Positions 34,621 to 44,570 are shown, counted from the first letter of the stretch. The stretch: 61,965 bases of DNA from an uncultured Coprococcus sp. (GCA_934277375.1 CAKQTZ010000014.1:1-61965); one strand, 5' to 3'. Numbers and translations are program-made. Notes: generated from the letters alone by a model not told the origin.

Positions 34621-36243
34621 ATGTCAGAAATATTAGTAAAAGAATACCGCGGTAACATAGTGGAAAATGTCCATCGCGGATCGATAGCCGTTGTGTCATC
34701 CACAGGTGACACCATCGCATATCTCGGCGACATCGAAAAACAGACATTCATGCGCTCCGCCAGCAAACCTATACAGGTCCTTCCGACCCTGCTGGCAGGT
34801 CTTCACCGCAGATTCAATCTGTCGGATGAAGACGTCGCCATGTTCAATTCATCGCACTGGGGCAGCACTCATCATATATTTGTCCTGGAGGAGATTGCCA
34901 GAAGAACAGAGATCAACCCTGATGATATGATCATGAAGCCTTGTGCCTCCACGTCAGCATCTGCCCTCGCCAGCAAGCTGACCGACCAATCCCGCCTCCA
35001 CCCGAGGGAAGGCAAGAGCAAACTGCAGCACTGCTGTTCAGGCAAACATTTCAGCCTGATGCTCCTTCAGAGGGAACTGACAGGCAAGCCGGACGGATAT
35101 CAGCTCAAGGATTCCCCTGTACAGCAGCAGATCATCAACTTTATATCCATGCTCAGCCAGACACCTACATTCAAGATAGGACTTGGCATAGATGGTTGTG
35201 GCGTACCTGTATTTGCACTCCCACTCAGAAGCATTGCCATGTCATATGCAAAACTCATGGATCCATTCAGTCTCTCCAACGAGCTGAGAGATACCATAGA
35301 CTATAATTTTTCGTGCATACACAGATACCCTGAAAAGATAAACGACTACGGCACTCCATCCTACTATATCAATCAGAATCCTGACCTCATCATGAAGGAT
35401 GGCTCAAGGGGCGTTATCTGTATGGCCATAAAGAACATGAAGCTCGGCATCGCCGTCAAGCTGGAAGATGGATGGACCGATGAATTCCAGGGGCTGATCA
35501 TAGCAAACATCCTGGAACAGTTGAAATATGAAGACATCGATCTTATAGAAAAGCTGAAAAACTGTTACACTAACAAATTATACAATGACTGTGGCATTGA
35601 GGTGGGTCACTCAGAAGTGGATTTTAAACTCGACATTGATCCCACATTCTTTGAGACACCCGAGGAATACATCGACACTGATCTTGCCGATGATGACGAT
35701 AACCAGGATGACGATAACTCCACAGCTAAAAATTCTTCACTCATAAACGCTGACTATACGGCAGACATGAATAACAGCGAGAACACAACCGGGTCAGACA
35801 CAACTGAATCAGACGAATCCGTGTCAAACCACCATGATACCTCCACCGATGGGATCGATCTGTTCGGAGATGGAGAGCTCATCGATATCACCACCGGCCG
35901 CGATGCCAGTGATGAAGATGATATCATCAATGAGATCATAGAGAAAAATGACATTACGGAAGAGGCACCAAAGCCACTCCGCACACCTGAGGAGGAAAGA
36001 GAGATCCGCAACAAGAAATCAATCCTTGGAATGACAGTTGTAAAACCATCGGCACATAAGACATTTATCAGCAACCCCCGCGTTGACCCGATAAATACAA
36101 TGCCAACACAGACAGAAACAACACCATCTGCCGTACGCCAGTCAGAGCAGATACCTGATATATCCTCTGATACTCCGCTCTCCGTCTTTTCTAAGCACGA
36201 GATAAAGTCTGCAAATATTATCTCCCAGAAAAAACGGGACTGA
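34621..36243 (+). CDS. Asparaginase-II family protein with long acidic disordered tail
   Basis: Residues 1-335 fit the Rhizobium-type L-asparaginase II family: VEYRG-like opening (VKEYRGNIVENVHRG), RSASKPIQ, NSSHWGSTHH, LQHCCSGKHFSLMLL, GIDGCGVPVFALP, DGSRGVICMA. This family hydrolyses asparagine to aspartate and ammonia. Residues about 340-540 are an unusual extension, rich in Asp, Glu, Ser, Thr and Asn (DDDDNQDDD), with no predicted fold and ending in basic KKRD. Family members usually stop near 330 residues, so the tail is extra. The codon style is like other core genes and the frame is uninterrupted, so the tail is probably translated. No signal peptide. Confidence 0.85.
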   Translation: MSEILVKEYRGNIVENVHRGSIAVVSSTGDTIAYLGDIEKQTFMRSASKPIQVLPTLLAGLHRRFNLSDEDVAMFNSSHWGSTHHIFVLEEIARRTEINPDDMIMKPCASTSASALASKLTDQSRLHPREGKSKLQHCCSGKHFSLMLLQRELTGKPDGYQLKDSPVQQQIINFISMLSQTPTFKIGLGIDGCGVPVFALPLRSIAMSYAKLMDPFSLSNELRDTIDYNFSCIHRYPEKINDYGTPSYYINQNPDLIMKDGSRGVICMAIKNMKLGIAVKLEDGWTDEFQGLIIANILEQLKYEDIDLIEKLKNCYTNKLYNDCGIEVGHSEVDFKLDIDPTFFETPEEYIDTDLADDDDNQDDDNSTAKNSSLINADYTADMNNSENTTGSDTTESDESVSNHHDTSTDGIDLFGDGELIDITTGRDASDEDDIINEIIEKNDITEEAPKPLRTPEEEREIRNKKSILGMTVVKPSAHKTFISNPRVDPINTMPTQTETTPSAVRQSEQIPDISSDTPLSVFSKHEIKSANIISQKKRD

Positions 36244-36350
36244 TGACTCAGATATAAATACAGACCTGAACACGGTATGGCACATTAACCGGTTAGATGA
36301 TGGACTGATAACACAGCCATAAGTACAGTTTCCAATGTGCCGCCTGCATA

Positions 36351-36410
36351 CAAAAATACCTGAGCATACACCGCATGTATAATATGCGTTTATGTGCTCA
36401 GGTATTTTTT
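36351..36410. terminator. Bidirectional terminator
   Basis: AAAAATACCTGAGCA/TGCTCAGGTATTTTT stem between the convergent asparaginase and Fur-family genes, with T-runs on both strands. Confidence 0.9.
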
Positions 36411-36439
36411 GTTTTATATCGTTTTCTCTGACGATCAGA

Positions 36440-36841
36440 TCACAGACTTTTCAGGCTCTCCTTGCAGGATGGACATATCCCGATAAATTCCAGATTGTGT
36501 GACAATATGACAAAATCACTGTCTGCCTCCACGCCCATCTGCGTGATGGAATCCTGATACGGAAGCTCACTGTCAAATATCCTGTCACATACCTTGCAGC
36601 GTATATGATAGTGGTTCTCCGTATTGCCATCAAAATGCTCCATCTTGTCTCCAGAATACACATTCATGACAATTCCATCATCAACCGCATCAGAGAGCAC
36701 CCTGTACACAGTTGATTTGCCTATCTTATATCCTCTCTTTTCCAGTTCATCTATCAGACTCTGGACTGTAGGATGAGACTTAAGCTCCTTTATAACAGAG
36801 TATATGACCTGCTTCTGCCATGTGTTACGCTTCTCACTCAT
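36440..36841 (-). CDS. Fur-family regulator (PerR-like)
   Basis: A 133-residue protein with an N-terminal winged helix (HPTVQSLIDELEKRG, IGKSTVYRVLSDAVDDG) and a C-terminal metal-binding dimer domain (HFDGNTENHYHIRCKVC, then GICPSCKESL). The two CxxC pairs (CKVC, CPSC) are the structural zinc site. The His/Asp set resembles PerR more than iron-sensing Fur, but this cannot be settled by eye. It would control metal uptake or peroxide defence. A TGAATAATTATTTTCC palindrome upstream (about 36890-36905) could be its own operator. Confidence 0.88.
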   Translation of the reverse strand: MSEKRNTWQKQVIYSVIKELKSHPTVQSLIDELEKRGYKIGKSTVYRVLSDAVDDGIVMNVYSGDKMEHFDGNTENHYHIRCKVCDRIFDSELPYQDSITQMGVEADSDFVILSHNLEFIGICPSCKESLKSL

Positions 36842-37040
36842 TGTATAGTCCTCCTTCTGGTATTATTATGCAGATATTTAAAGCTGTTCTGAATAATTAT
36901 TTTCCTTTTAGCTTTTCTAATAGGAACAGTTCTCTATAAGAGTAAGATAACACATTTCAGATATTATTTCCACTATTTTTATAATGTAATATGTTCCAGA
37001 GCCTCAATTCCATATATACATTTGCTTGTGAGCATATATA

Positions 37041-39494
37041 TCACTGTCTGGTGAAGGTATATAATCTTAAGCCATGCTCCGTCCAGATAGCTGTCTGATC
37101 GTTGTAGCCAGTTCCTGCAAAGTTTGGAGCAAGATTCACTCCCATACGACCTAACACCGCACCGGATGCCTTTACATATTCCTTCTCTCCCTGAAGCCTG
37201 ACTACCTTGTCTATCGCACTCTGGGTCAGCGAATCCGGCTTCACATGCACAGGTGTAACAGTGTTGATGAGATCTCCCATGAGTTTTACGCTGTACTGCA
37301 GGCTTCTGCCCTCCATGACATACACTGCATTTTCGTCAAGCCCCTTTGTTCTCAGATGCTTGTAAGTGTAGTTCGGTATCACCTGCCCCTCATAATAGCA
37401 GGCTACTGCCTCCGATCCATCCTGAGCCACCGTCATAAACTGGTATACATTTCTCTTTAGATCTGACACCGTTCCGTTCTCGATCCTGTGATACTTACCG
37501 AACTGAAGTGTGCGCCTGTGTTTCTTGTAGAACTCCACCTGATCCTTTATGGCATCAATATCTTTCTTCTTCATGTCACACAGGTTGCACTCATAGCCCA
37601 ACACGCCAAATGCAGCCACGCCGAATCTCGTCTCAAGCGGAGTGACTCTGAGTGTCTGGTGATTCGGGCATCCCGACACATGACTGCTGACAACCGACAT
37701 AGGGTAACCATAGCTGTACCCCGTCTGTATCTCAATTCTCTCCCTGGCATCCGTGTCATCACTCGCCCATATCTGCGGCATATAGCACAGTATACCGAGA
37801 TCGAATCTGTTGCCCCCGGCGGCACATCCCTCAAACAGTATCTCAGGGAAACGCTTAGTCAGCCTTCCCATGATATCGTAGAGTCCCAGCACATACCTGT
37901 GTCCAAATTCGCCCTGCCTGTCAGATGGCAGCGTCTGGCTGTACCTGTCAGACATGATCCTGTTCATATCCCACTTCACATACGAGATATTCGCAGATGA
38001 GAACACATTTGTCATGGCTTCCACTATATGATCCCGCACGTCCTTGTTGGTGAGATCCAGCAGCATCTGATGACGCCCCTCGGCATGACTCTGTCCCGGC
38101 ACTCTGACCGCCCACTCCGGATGCGCCCTGTAGAGATCACTGTCCTCGTTCACCATCTCCGGCTCGACCCATATACCAAAGTCAAGTCCAAGTGCATTTA
38201 TCTTGTCAGCAAGCTGCTTTACTCCACCCGGAAGCTTGCTCCGGTTCTCCTGCCAATCTCCAAGAGAAGATGTGTCATTATCCCTGTGTCCAAACCATCC
38301 GTCATCCATGACGAACAGCTCTATGCCACATTTCTTTGCCTCCCTGGCAAGCTTCAGCAGTTTCTTCTCATTGATATCAAAATACGCAGCTTCCCAACTA
38401 TTCAGCAGAACAGGTCTCTCCCTGTCCGCCCAGCGCCCTCTGACTATATGCCTTCTGACAAATGCATGCATATGGCTGCTGACACCGCCAAAGCCTGAAT
38501 CCGAGTATGTCATGACTGCCTCCGGCGACTGCAGCGACTGCCACGGCTCAAGCACAAATGAAAATCCTTCTGGATTGATACCACTTATGATACGCATGCG
38601 GCCATATGAGTTCTGTTCACAGCTCTCCATATGGTCTCCTGAATATATGAGGTTGAAGCCGTAACACTCACCATGTTCCTCAGAACTGCCATGCTCAGCC
38701 ACCATGAAGAACGGATTGGCCCTGCTGCCCGAGGTTCCGGTGGACGATGAGACCGACACTCTTCCCTGCCTTACAGGATGCTCCGATCTGTGCATCTCCC
38801 TGGCCCAGGCTCCTCCGAAATGTATCATGTCATATTCCCGGTACATTCTCATATCAAGCTGCATGGACATAAGTCTGTCCACCCGCTCCACGTCATCACT
38901 TTCATTTGTCAGGCGTGCGCTTCTGGTTATCACGTCGCAGTCATCCCATGTGACGTATATGAGTTCAAGCTTCTGTCTGTAGAATTTGTCCCGGAGGGTT
39001 ATGGTGAGCTGTGTTACACCGTTAACCGGAAGCTTTTGTACATCGTCAGTTTGTGTGCTCCGCTGTCCGTCTGCCACGTCGTCTCTGGAGGTGGTTCCGC
39101 CGCCACGTTCCACCGCGCACGGAAGTCCCTCAAGCTCATCCCTGCCGTTCTTTATCTCGTAGGATTCGTACACAAAGTCGCAGGTCGTGCTGCCATTTGC
39201 ATGAGTCATACAGACAAATGGTTCGCTGACATCCCCCTTGCCATATGACGACAGTTCCTGCAGCAGGCTCTCCAGAGTGAGTCCACCATCTGATGCTATG
39301 GCATTGCCGGTCTCGAACAGGCTGCGATCGTGCGTCACATTCCAAAGCCCTACAGTATTCTGATCTCCGCAGTCCAGACCCCTGCCACCGTAGTACAGGT
39401 GTTCAAGGTGTCCATCCGGGCGCACGCACATGGCATACTGAGTTGACTTTGTCTCCAGTATGAATACCTGATTTTCTTCTATATATCTGATCAT
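37041..39494 (-). CDS. Alpha-galactosidase, GH36
   Basis: An 817-residue cytoplasmic enzyme (no signal peptide) cleaving terminal alpha-1,6-galactose from melibiose, raffinose and stachyose. An N-terminal beta-supersandwich precedes the catalytic barrel with ELFVMDDGWFG, YVKWDMNR (nucleophile Asp) and EGCAAGGNRFD. WASDDTDA carries the acid/base Asp, followed by a C-terminal beta domain. The N-terminal region contains a Gly/Asp/Ser-rich insert (about residues 125-150, RGGGTTSRDDVADG). Translation starts directly after AGGAGGAACCGCT, one of three copies of that unit. Import would be by the GPH transporter encoded upstream. Confidence 0.94.
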   Translation of the reverse strand: MIRYIEENQVFILETKSTQYAMCVRPDGHLEHLYYGGRGLDCGDQNTVGLWNVTHDRSLFETGNAIASDGGLTLESLLQELSSYGKGDVSEPFVCMTHANGSTTCDFVYESYEIKNGRDELEGLPCAVERGGGTTSRDDVADGQRSTQTDDVQKLPVNGVTQLTITLRDKFYRQKLELIYVTWDDCDVITRSARLTNESDDVERVDRLMSMQLDMRMYREYDMIHFGGAWAREMHRSEHPVRQGRVSVSSSTGTSGSRANPFFMVAEHGSSEEHGECYGFNLIYSGDHMESCEQNSYGRMRIISGINPEGFSFVLEPWQSLQSPEAVMTYSDSGFGGVSSHMHAFVRRHIVRGRWADRERPVLLNSWEAAYFDINEKKLLKLAREAKKCGIELFVMDDGWFGHRDNDTSSLGDWQENRSKLPGGVKQLADKINALGLDFGIWVEPEMVNEDSDLYRAHPEWAVRVPGQSHAEGRHQMLLDLTNKDVRDHIVEAMTNVFSSANISYVKWDMNRIMSDRYSQTLPSDRQGEFGHRYVLGLYDIMGRLTKRFPEILFEGCAAGGNRFDLGILCYMPQIWASDDTDARERIEIQTGYSYGYPMSVVSSHVSGCPNHQTLRVTPLETRFGVAAFGVLGYECNLCDMKKKDIDAIKDQVEFYKKHRRTLQFGKYHRIENGTVSDLKRNVYQFMTVAQDGSEAVACYYEGQVIPNYTYKHLRTKGLDENAVYVMEGRSLQYSVKLMGDLINTVTPVHVKPDSLTQSAIDKVVRLQGEKEYVKASGAVLGRMGVNLAPNFAGTGYNDQTAIWTEHGLRLYTFTRQ

Positions 39495-39638
39495 AGCGGT
39501 TCCTCCTAATAATATGTATCGCCCCTAATTGGCAGCGGTTCCTCCTCTTTAATATGTATCGCCCCTCTCGCACTTGCGAGCGGGGCAGGTCGTCGGAACC
39601 GATTCCGAGTATGAACTTCGTTCATAGCGGTTCCTCCT
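39495..39638 (-). repeat. Repeated RBS units between transporter and alpha-galactosidase
   Basis: AGGAGGAACCGCT occurs three times on the minus strand (39626-39638, 39534-39546, 39495-39507). Two copies are preceded by GGGGCGATACATATT, giving near-identical units at 39495-39526 and 39534-39566. A strong hairpin (39561-39586, GCCCC.CTCGC AAGT GCGAG.GGGGC) lies between copies. Confidence 0.8.
39506..39625 (-). CDS. Leader ORF between transporter and alpha-galactosidase (39 codons)
   Basis: An ATG at 39625 directly follows one AGGAGGAACCGCT unit and opens a 39-codon frame (MNEVHTRNRFRRPAPL...). Its TAG is part of the TTAGGAGG that serves the alpha-galactosidase start at 39494. Translation of the leader would pass through the hairpin at 39561-39586 and end at the next ribosome binding site, allowing coupling. 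The peptide is basic, matches nothing I know, and may have no function itself. It could also be an accident of duplication of the ribosome binding region. Confidence 0.4.
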   Translation of the reverse strand: MNEVHTRNRFRRPAPLASARGAIHIKEEEPLPIRGDTYY

Positions 39639-41088
39639 ATCTAAGCTTCGTCATGATCTCCTGCATCCGTTCCTCGGTCAGCTTGTATTTTCTGATGAAA
39701 AATACGAGTCCTATAACGAGTAGAACTATAGGAACAACTGTCATCATCATGGAAAGTCCCATGAGGGTTCCTGCGCTCTGTTCTATAACCTCCGATGTTC
39801 CATCAGCAGGCTGGACGAGTCCCACCCATTTGATGGCAAGTCCGGCAAAGAACACTGCAACTCCCGACGCAAGCTTCACGACAAATGTCTGCATAGAGCA
39901 TATGACGCTCTCATCCCTCTGTCCATTCTTGTACTCTCCATAGTCTATGCTGTCTGCAAGGCACACAGTTATCAGCACGTTGAGAAGTCCGCTTCCCGCA
40001 AATACCAGAAGTCCCGGTATGAACAGGATGTACCAGCAAGGTACTCCGCCCACTGTCATGTGGGTGACACCAGCAAAGCTGCAGGCAAGCAGTATCACAT
40101 ATCCGACGATCTCATATACTACTGAATGTACGAACAGTTTTCGCTTGGACATCCTTTTTCTAAAGAGCGGGAAAAGCATCATGGCAAGTATCTGTGCGCC
40201 ACCGCCAAATGCAGAGAACAACGCATATCCGCTCTCGCTTTCTATGTCATATGTGAAGAAATATATGAGCAGGTTACTTGTTATATAGAGTGCGGAATTT
40301 ACAAGCACGATGGTGATGACGACTGTCAGAGCCTGGTCATTGGTCACCAGTGAACGGAACATCTCACCTATGCCGTGGGACTCCACTTCTGTATCGCCCT
40401 TCTCCTTTACATTTACCACGCATATAGCCTCCGAGATGACAAACACCACAGCAACCAGAAGAGCCCACCACTTGAAGCCGATGCGGTAATCCGTGATATT
40501 CAGCTTGTCCGCCGCCAGAACTGCGCCGCTTATGGCTGGTACTACTATCATGGTAAGTACAGTAGGTATGGCAGAACCCACACCCGCGCATGATCTCGCC
40601 AGCGCCGACAGATTCTCCCTCTCCTTGCCCGGCTCAGTGATGGCAGGGATCATGGACCAGTACGGAATGTCCATCAGCGTGTATGTGATTCCCCACAGGA
40701 AATATGTCACTGTCAGGAACACCTTCATACCACCAGCACCCATGCTCTCCGGCACAGCGAACATAGCATAGAGAACCACCGCGTTCAGCACGGTTCCTGA
40801 GAATATCCACGGTCTGAATCTTCCCCATCTGCTTCTGGTCTTTGCCACCACGATGCCCATGATAGGATCATTAAATGCATCAAACACTCTCGCCGCCATC
40901 AGCACGGTTCCTATAAACACTGAGCTGACGCCCAGCACCGAATTGTAGTAATACAGTATATAGCTGGCCACCAGCATATACACCATATCCTTGCCCACAG
41001 CTCCTACTCCGTAGGCTATCTTTGTCTTTTTCTGAAGACCGCCCTCAGGCACGCCATGCTGTGCATTATCTTGTGAATTTTTTCCCAT
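39637..41088 (-). CDS. GPH-family sugar:cation symporter (MelB-like)
   Basis: A 483-residue membrane protein with about 12 transmembrane helices and GPH signatures (YGVGAVGKDMVYMLVASYILYY in pieces, ARVFDAFNDPIMGIVVAKTRSRWGRFRPWI, IPYWSMIPAI). The family imports melibiose, raffinose-type or related glycosides with sodium or protons. Its place directly upstream of an alpha-galactosidase points to alpha-galactosides as substrate. It has a cytoplasmic C-terminal tail ending in KLR. No dedicated regulator is next to it. Confidence 0.9.
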   Translation of the reverse strand: MGKNSQDNAQHGVPEGGLQKKTKIAYGVGAVGKDMVYMLVASYILYYYNSVLGVSSVFIGTVLMAARVFDAFNDPIMGIVVAKTRSRWGRFRPWIFSGTVLNAVVLYAMFAVPESMGAGGMKVFLTVTYFLWGITYTLMDIPYWSMIPAITEPGKERENLSALARSCAGVGSAIPTVLTMIVVPAISGAVLAADKLNITDYRIGFKWWALLVAVVFVISEAICVVNVKEKGDTEVESHGIGEMFRSLVTNDQALTVVITIVLVNSALYITSNLLIYFFTYDIESESGYALFSAFGGGAQILAMMLFPLFRKRMSKRKLFVHSVVYEIVGYVILLACSFAGVTHMTVGGVPCWYILFIPGLLVFAGSGLLNVLITVCLADSIDYGEYKNGQRDESVICSMQTFVVKLASGVAVFFAGLAIKWVGLVQPADGTSEVIEQSAGTLMGLSMMMTVVPIVLLVIGLVFFIRKYKLTEERMQEIMTKLR

Positions 41089-41217
41089 ATATACCTCCTT
41101 AGCGGAACCGGAGCAGACACCAAACCATTTCAGGTTTCGTCCGGCAGTCCAGGGCAGCGGTCATCCCCCCCTCCGTTATATCATCTGTCTCCGTCCTCTA
41201 TATCCACTGTCAAACAT

Positions 41218-42231
41218 CTAACATTTTATATCGGCAATTCTTGCCTCAAGCCACTTATCAATATCATCAAATACCTTATCCCTGCACAGCTCGTTAAGTA
41301 TCTCGTGCCTGCAATCCTCATACAGATAGCATGCCACATTGTGTGACACCCTTCTGTGGTATAACTCGTAGAGCTTCAGTACATCCCTGCCGTAGTGTCC
41401 CACCGGATCACGGTCACCGGACACGAACAGAACCGGCACATTCTTCGGTATTCTGGCGATATTTCTGTCTTCCTGTATATAGTGAAGGGTGTTGAAGAGT
41501 GTCTCATAGCCCTTAATTGTAAATGAGAACTGGCACAGAGGATCATCCACGTATGCGTCCACGCGCTTCGGATCACGGCTCACCCAGTCTTTATTTGTCC
41601 TCTTTCTCACTTCACCGTCCACTATGGTCGTTTTCGGAATACCCCTGTTATAAGTTCCAAATGCAAGAAGCTCCATAAGTGTACTCCTGTACCTCTCACC
41701 GTGCTGACTCTTCTCAAGCTCCAGAACAAGTCTGCCTATCTGCAGCATATATTCAGGCATACTTCCAGTTCCCATGCAGACAAAGCCGTCCACACTTGAG
41801 TCCGCCGTGTAAGGTGATGGATATTTTGGATCCCAGCCGTAGTCACTCATGTATCGTCTCGCCATGAATGAACCCATGGAGTGCCCCATCAGGAAAAACG
41901 GAACTCCTTTGTATGCCTTCTTCAGACTTCTAGTGACTCTGTGAAGATCCGCGACTATTGCCTTGCTCGCATCGTAGGCATTCATATACCCAAGCTCATC
42001 CATATTTGCCGCCGTAAGCCCATGTCCCAGGTGGTCATTCCCTGCTACCACAAATCCCTTCGCAGCAAGATATCTCGCAAATTCGTCGTACCTGTCTATC
42101 AGCTCTATCATTCCATGTGATATCTGAAGTATCGCCCGCACCTCGCCCTGTGGCTCCCACACGATGACATGCAGCCTGTCCTTTCCATTTGATGATGGTA
42201 TAAATGTCTCTTTCTTCTTTACCTTATACAT
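41218..42231 (-). CDS. Alpha/beta hydrolase, monoacylglycerol lipase-like
   Basis: A 337-residue cytoplasmic hydrolase of the Hydrolase_4/lysophospholipase type. Visible are the oxyanion strand (AILQISHGMIE), the DHLGHG motif, the nucleophile elbow GHSMGS, the acid in VSGDRDPVGHYG and the catalytic His near YEDCRHEILNE. The probable reaction is release of acyl chains from monoacylglycerols or similar esters. AAGGAGGG precedes the ATG. It follows the glycosyltransferase-like gene on the same strand with a 114-nt gap. Confidence 0.88.
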   Translation of the reverse strand: MYKVKKKETFIPSSNGKDRLHVIVWEPQGEVRAILQISHGMIELIDRYDEFARYLAAKGFVVAGNDHLGHGLTAANMDELGYMNAYDASKAIVADLHRVTRSLKKAYKGVPFFLMGHSMGSFMARRYMSDYGWDPKYPSPYTADSSVDGFVCMGTGSMPEYMLQIGRLVLELEKSQHGERYRSTLMELLAFGTYNRGIPKTTIVDGEVRKRTNKDWVSRDPKRVDAYVDDPLCQFSFTIKGYETLFNTLHYIQEDRNIARIPKNVPVLFVSGDRDPVGHYGRDVLKLYELYHRRVSHNVACYLYEDCRHEILNELCRDKVFDDIDKWLEARIADIKC

Positions 42232-42345
42232 AATGTAACCCTCCTTACGCAGTCAACACAGTCCATCTGAAATTCATTCATCAATGGGCTGCGTGCCATA
42301 TATATATTCCATACTTACGATCGATCTGACCGCAATCCTTTCGCC

Positions 42346-43830
42346 TCAGCTCTTCATATTCATCGCCAGCTTTACGACCTCATACGCTCCGTCATATATT
42401 CTGTCAGCCTTGTTCCTCTTTATATTCTCACACATATCCGTGAGTATGCTGTCATCCTGCATGAACAGCTTCATCATCTGGAGAGTGTGCGGTATGTCAC
42501 GGCACTCCAGTGTTCCGTCCCCGATCTCCGCCGAGTGTATCGCCCCCCACTGCTCATGTCCGCCAACTCTCTTGATGAACAGCTTTGGAACCGGATAAAA
42601 GGCCAGCTCAGACGGCTTCGTTATGAGTACATCACAGCTTCTCATGAGAAGGTTAGTGCAGTACACAGCCTCATATATATTCTCGTGGCAAAATGCGTGT
42701 ATTCCATACACCTCTTCCTTAAGAGCCTTCTCCGCAAATGCTGTAGTGCCGCTCCAGTCATCGAAATGTGTCGTGACAAGACTCTCTATGGCAGGTATCT
42801 CTCTCACCAGCTCTTCCCACACGTTCATATAATCTCCTACATTCACGTACAGGACCATGTTGCCCTTCTTCACGCTGGCAAGCGCCGTCCTGATAATAGC
42901 TGCAAATATATCCTTCTGCGCTCCGGCTCCCCCTATGGTGAGAAGGAATCGCATCGGTGCTTTTCTCTTTCTTCTCTCTATTCTCCTGTCACAGTCTTCC
43001 TCAATGGCTGCCACCAGCTCATGGTCTATATAGTGTCCAACGTATCTGATGGAATCACCGGGCATAGGCTTAAGCACATCGTCGCCCTGCATGCCGTTCA
43101 GTGTCCTGTATCCTAGATATGACGATCTGGTCTGCACTGTGTGAAGGCTTCCCTCCGCAAGATGGAGCGCCATAGGCCAGTTGTCAGGAATGGCATTCAC
43201 CACATATTTCATCCCTGCGTGGACTGCTGCCTGGGCAGGCCACACATGTGTAGCCACAAGTGGAATATCCTTCGGAACATTCCCAAACACAGGTGTCATA
43301 AGCTCCGCGTTCATCTGATCCGAGGCATTGTATGATAATTTTCTGAAGCCCTCATAGTTCATCGGCTCCCACACCGCTTTGTTGAAAACCTTGCTCTTCC
43401 CCGATATCCTGGATCCCAGGGAATAGAGCTTATTCTGTGCCTCAATAACCTTCCCTCCCGTGGTCTCACTATAGGAATTAAGGTCCATCCAGTATGGCTT
43501 GTATCCCAGATGATTGGCCGCTGATGCTATCGCCATGGATATTCTGTAATGGCCGAACCCCATCCTGATATTGCCAACTATGATTCCTTTGTCTCTGTCA
43601 AACATCTCACGTTCACCGGCATCCACATCATCGCTGACTCCTCCGTCTATCACAATATTTGAAACACCAATGGTATCTCCAATATACGGCTTCTTCACAA
43701 CTGCAAGATGATAATCCACTTCACTGTCATCACCGAATCTCTTTACAAATCTCGCCTTGGAGTTCTCCGCCTTTCTGACGACCTGACTGCTCATCCTGTT
43801 GCCAAATATAACCTCAGATCTCTTGCCCAT
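42346..43830 (-). CDS. GT-B glycosyltransferase-like protein
   Basis: A 494-residue protein. Residues about 80-110 (GIIVGNIRMGFGHYRISMAI) resemble the N-terminal Gly-rich loop of the MGDG synthase/MurG (GT28) fold. The second half has RFLLTIGGAGAQKD and a sugar-nucleotide-like acceptor loop (LITKPSELAFYPVPKLFIKRVGGHEQWG). A lipid-linked or membrane-proximal acceptor is suggested by the fold family, but donor and acceptor are unknown and the assignment is tentative. No transmembrane segment. GGAGGGTGTACT precedes the ATG. TetR upstream and the lipase-like gene downstream suggest a lipid-related unit. Confidence 0.6.
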   Translation of the reverse strand: MGKRSEVIFGNRMSSQVVRKAENSKARFVKRFGDDSEVDYHLAVVKKPYIGDTIGVSNIVIDGGVSDDVDAGEREMFDRDKGIIVGNIRMGFGHYRISMAIASAANHLGYKPYWMDLNSYSETTGGKVIEAQNKLYSLGSRISGKSKVFNKAVWEPMNYEGFRKLSYNASDQMNAELMTPVFGNVPKDIPLVATHVWPAQAAVHAGMKYVVNAIPDNWPMALHLAEGSLHTVQTRSSYLGYRTLNGMQGDDVLKPMPGDSIRYVGHYIDHELVAAIEEDCDRRIERRKRKAPMRFLLTIGGAGAQKDIFAAIIRTALASVKKGNMVLYVNVGDYMNVWEELVREIPAIESLVTTHFDDWSGTTAFAEKALKEEVYGIHAFCHENIYEAVYCTNLLMRSCDVLITKPSELAFYPVPKLFIKRVGGHEQWGAIHSAEIGDGTLECRDIPHTLQMMKLFMQDDSILTDMCENIKRNKADRIYDGAYEVVKLAMNMKS

Positions 43831-43920
43831 AGTACACCCTCCTGTCTTTAATATATACTGTCCACCTCACCACGGTGAATTGAACCTGTCGCGGGTCCCC
43901 ATTTCTGATAATTCCTTCAT

Positions 43921-44514
43921 TCATAGCCTTTTCTGCTCCTTACAGGATATACCATCCATAATCACATCCAATGTATACTGAACCGCCTCGTCAAATGTAA
44001 GTCCCGCATCTATCAGAACTGTAGTCTCCATATATTTCTCAAGTGTGGCCTCGAACATTGTCTTGATGACCGGAATCGGAATATCCCTTATAACTCCTTC
44101 GGCAATTCCACGCTTCAGAAGCTCTATGGTATTATCCCACTGCTGCTCCATCATTACTCTCACCCTGGCAAATATCCGTGGATATGTATTCTCCAGCTGA
44201 TATATCTGCCGCCAGTCCAGCTCACTGTAGCTGTCCGGCATGGCTATGAGTATGGCCTTTATCTTTTCCACTGTGGTCAGGCTGTCGTCATCCATGACCG
44301 CCTGCTCACTTCTCTTAATCTGCTCATATATATATGTCGCCGTGTCAAAGAACAGCGATTCCTTGTCCCTGACGACCTGATATATGGTCTTCTTACTCAC
44401 GCCAAGGCGTCTGGCCATATCGTCCATGGTGAATTTGAACCCCTTCTCCCGGAACTCTTCTATGGTCGCCTCGTATATTCTAAGACGTAACTGCTGCTGT
44501 GTTTCTCCGTCCAT
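43921..44514 (-). CDS. TetR-family regulator
   Basis: A 197-residue regulator: helix-turn-helix in residues about 10-55 (LRIYEATIEEFREKGFKFTM, DDMARRLGVSKKTIYQVVRD, KESLF), then a helical ligand domain without recognisable specificity. Start chosen at 44514 where GGAGGGTGTT precedes ATGGACGGAGAAAC; the longer frame from 44565 is not supported. It likely controls its own promoter, with an operator candidate at 44571-44606, and the glycosyltransferase-like and lipase-like genes downstream. Confidence 0.9.
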   Translation of the reverse strand: MDGETQQQLRLRIYEATIEEFREKGFKFTMDDMARRLGVSKKTIYQVVRDKESLFFDTATYIYEQIKRSEQAVMDDDSLTTVEKIKAILIAMPDSYSELDWRQIYQLENTYPRIFARVRVMMEQQWDNTIELLKRGIAEGVIRDIPIPVIKTMFEATLEKYMETTVLIDAGLTFDEAVQYTLDVIMDGISCKEQKRL

Positions 44515-44570
44515 AACACCCTCCTGTCCACAGGTATCCATCATGTTCCTGCACATATTGAACATTCTCA

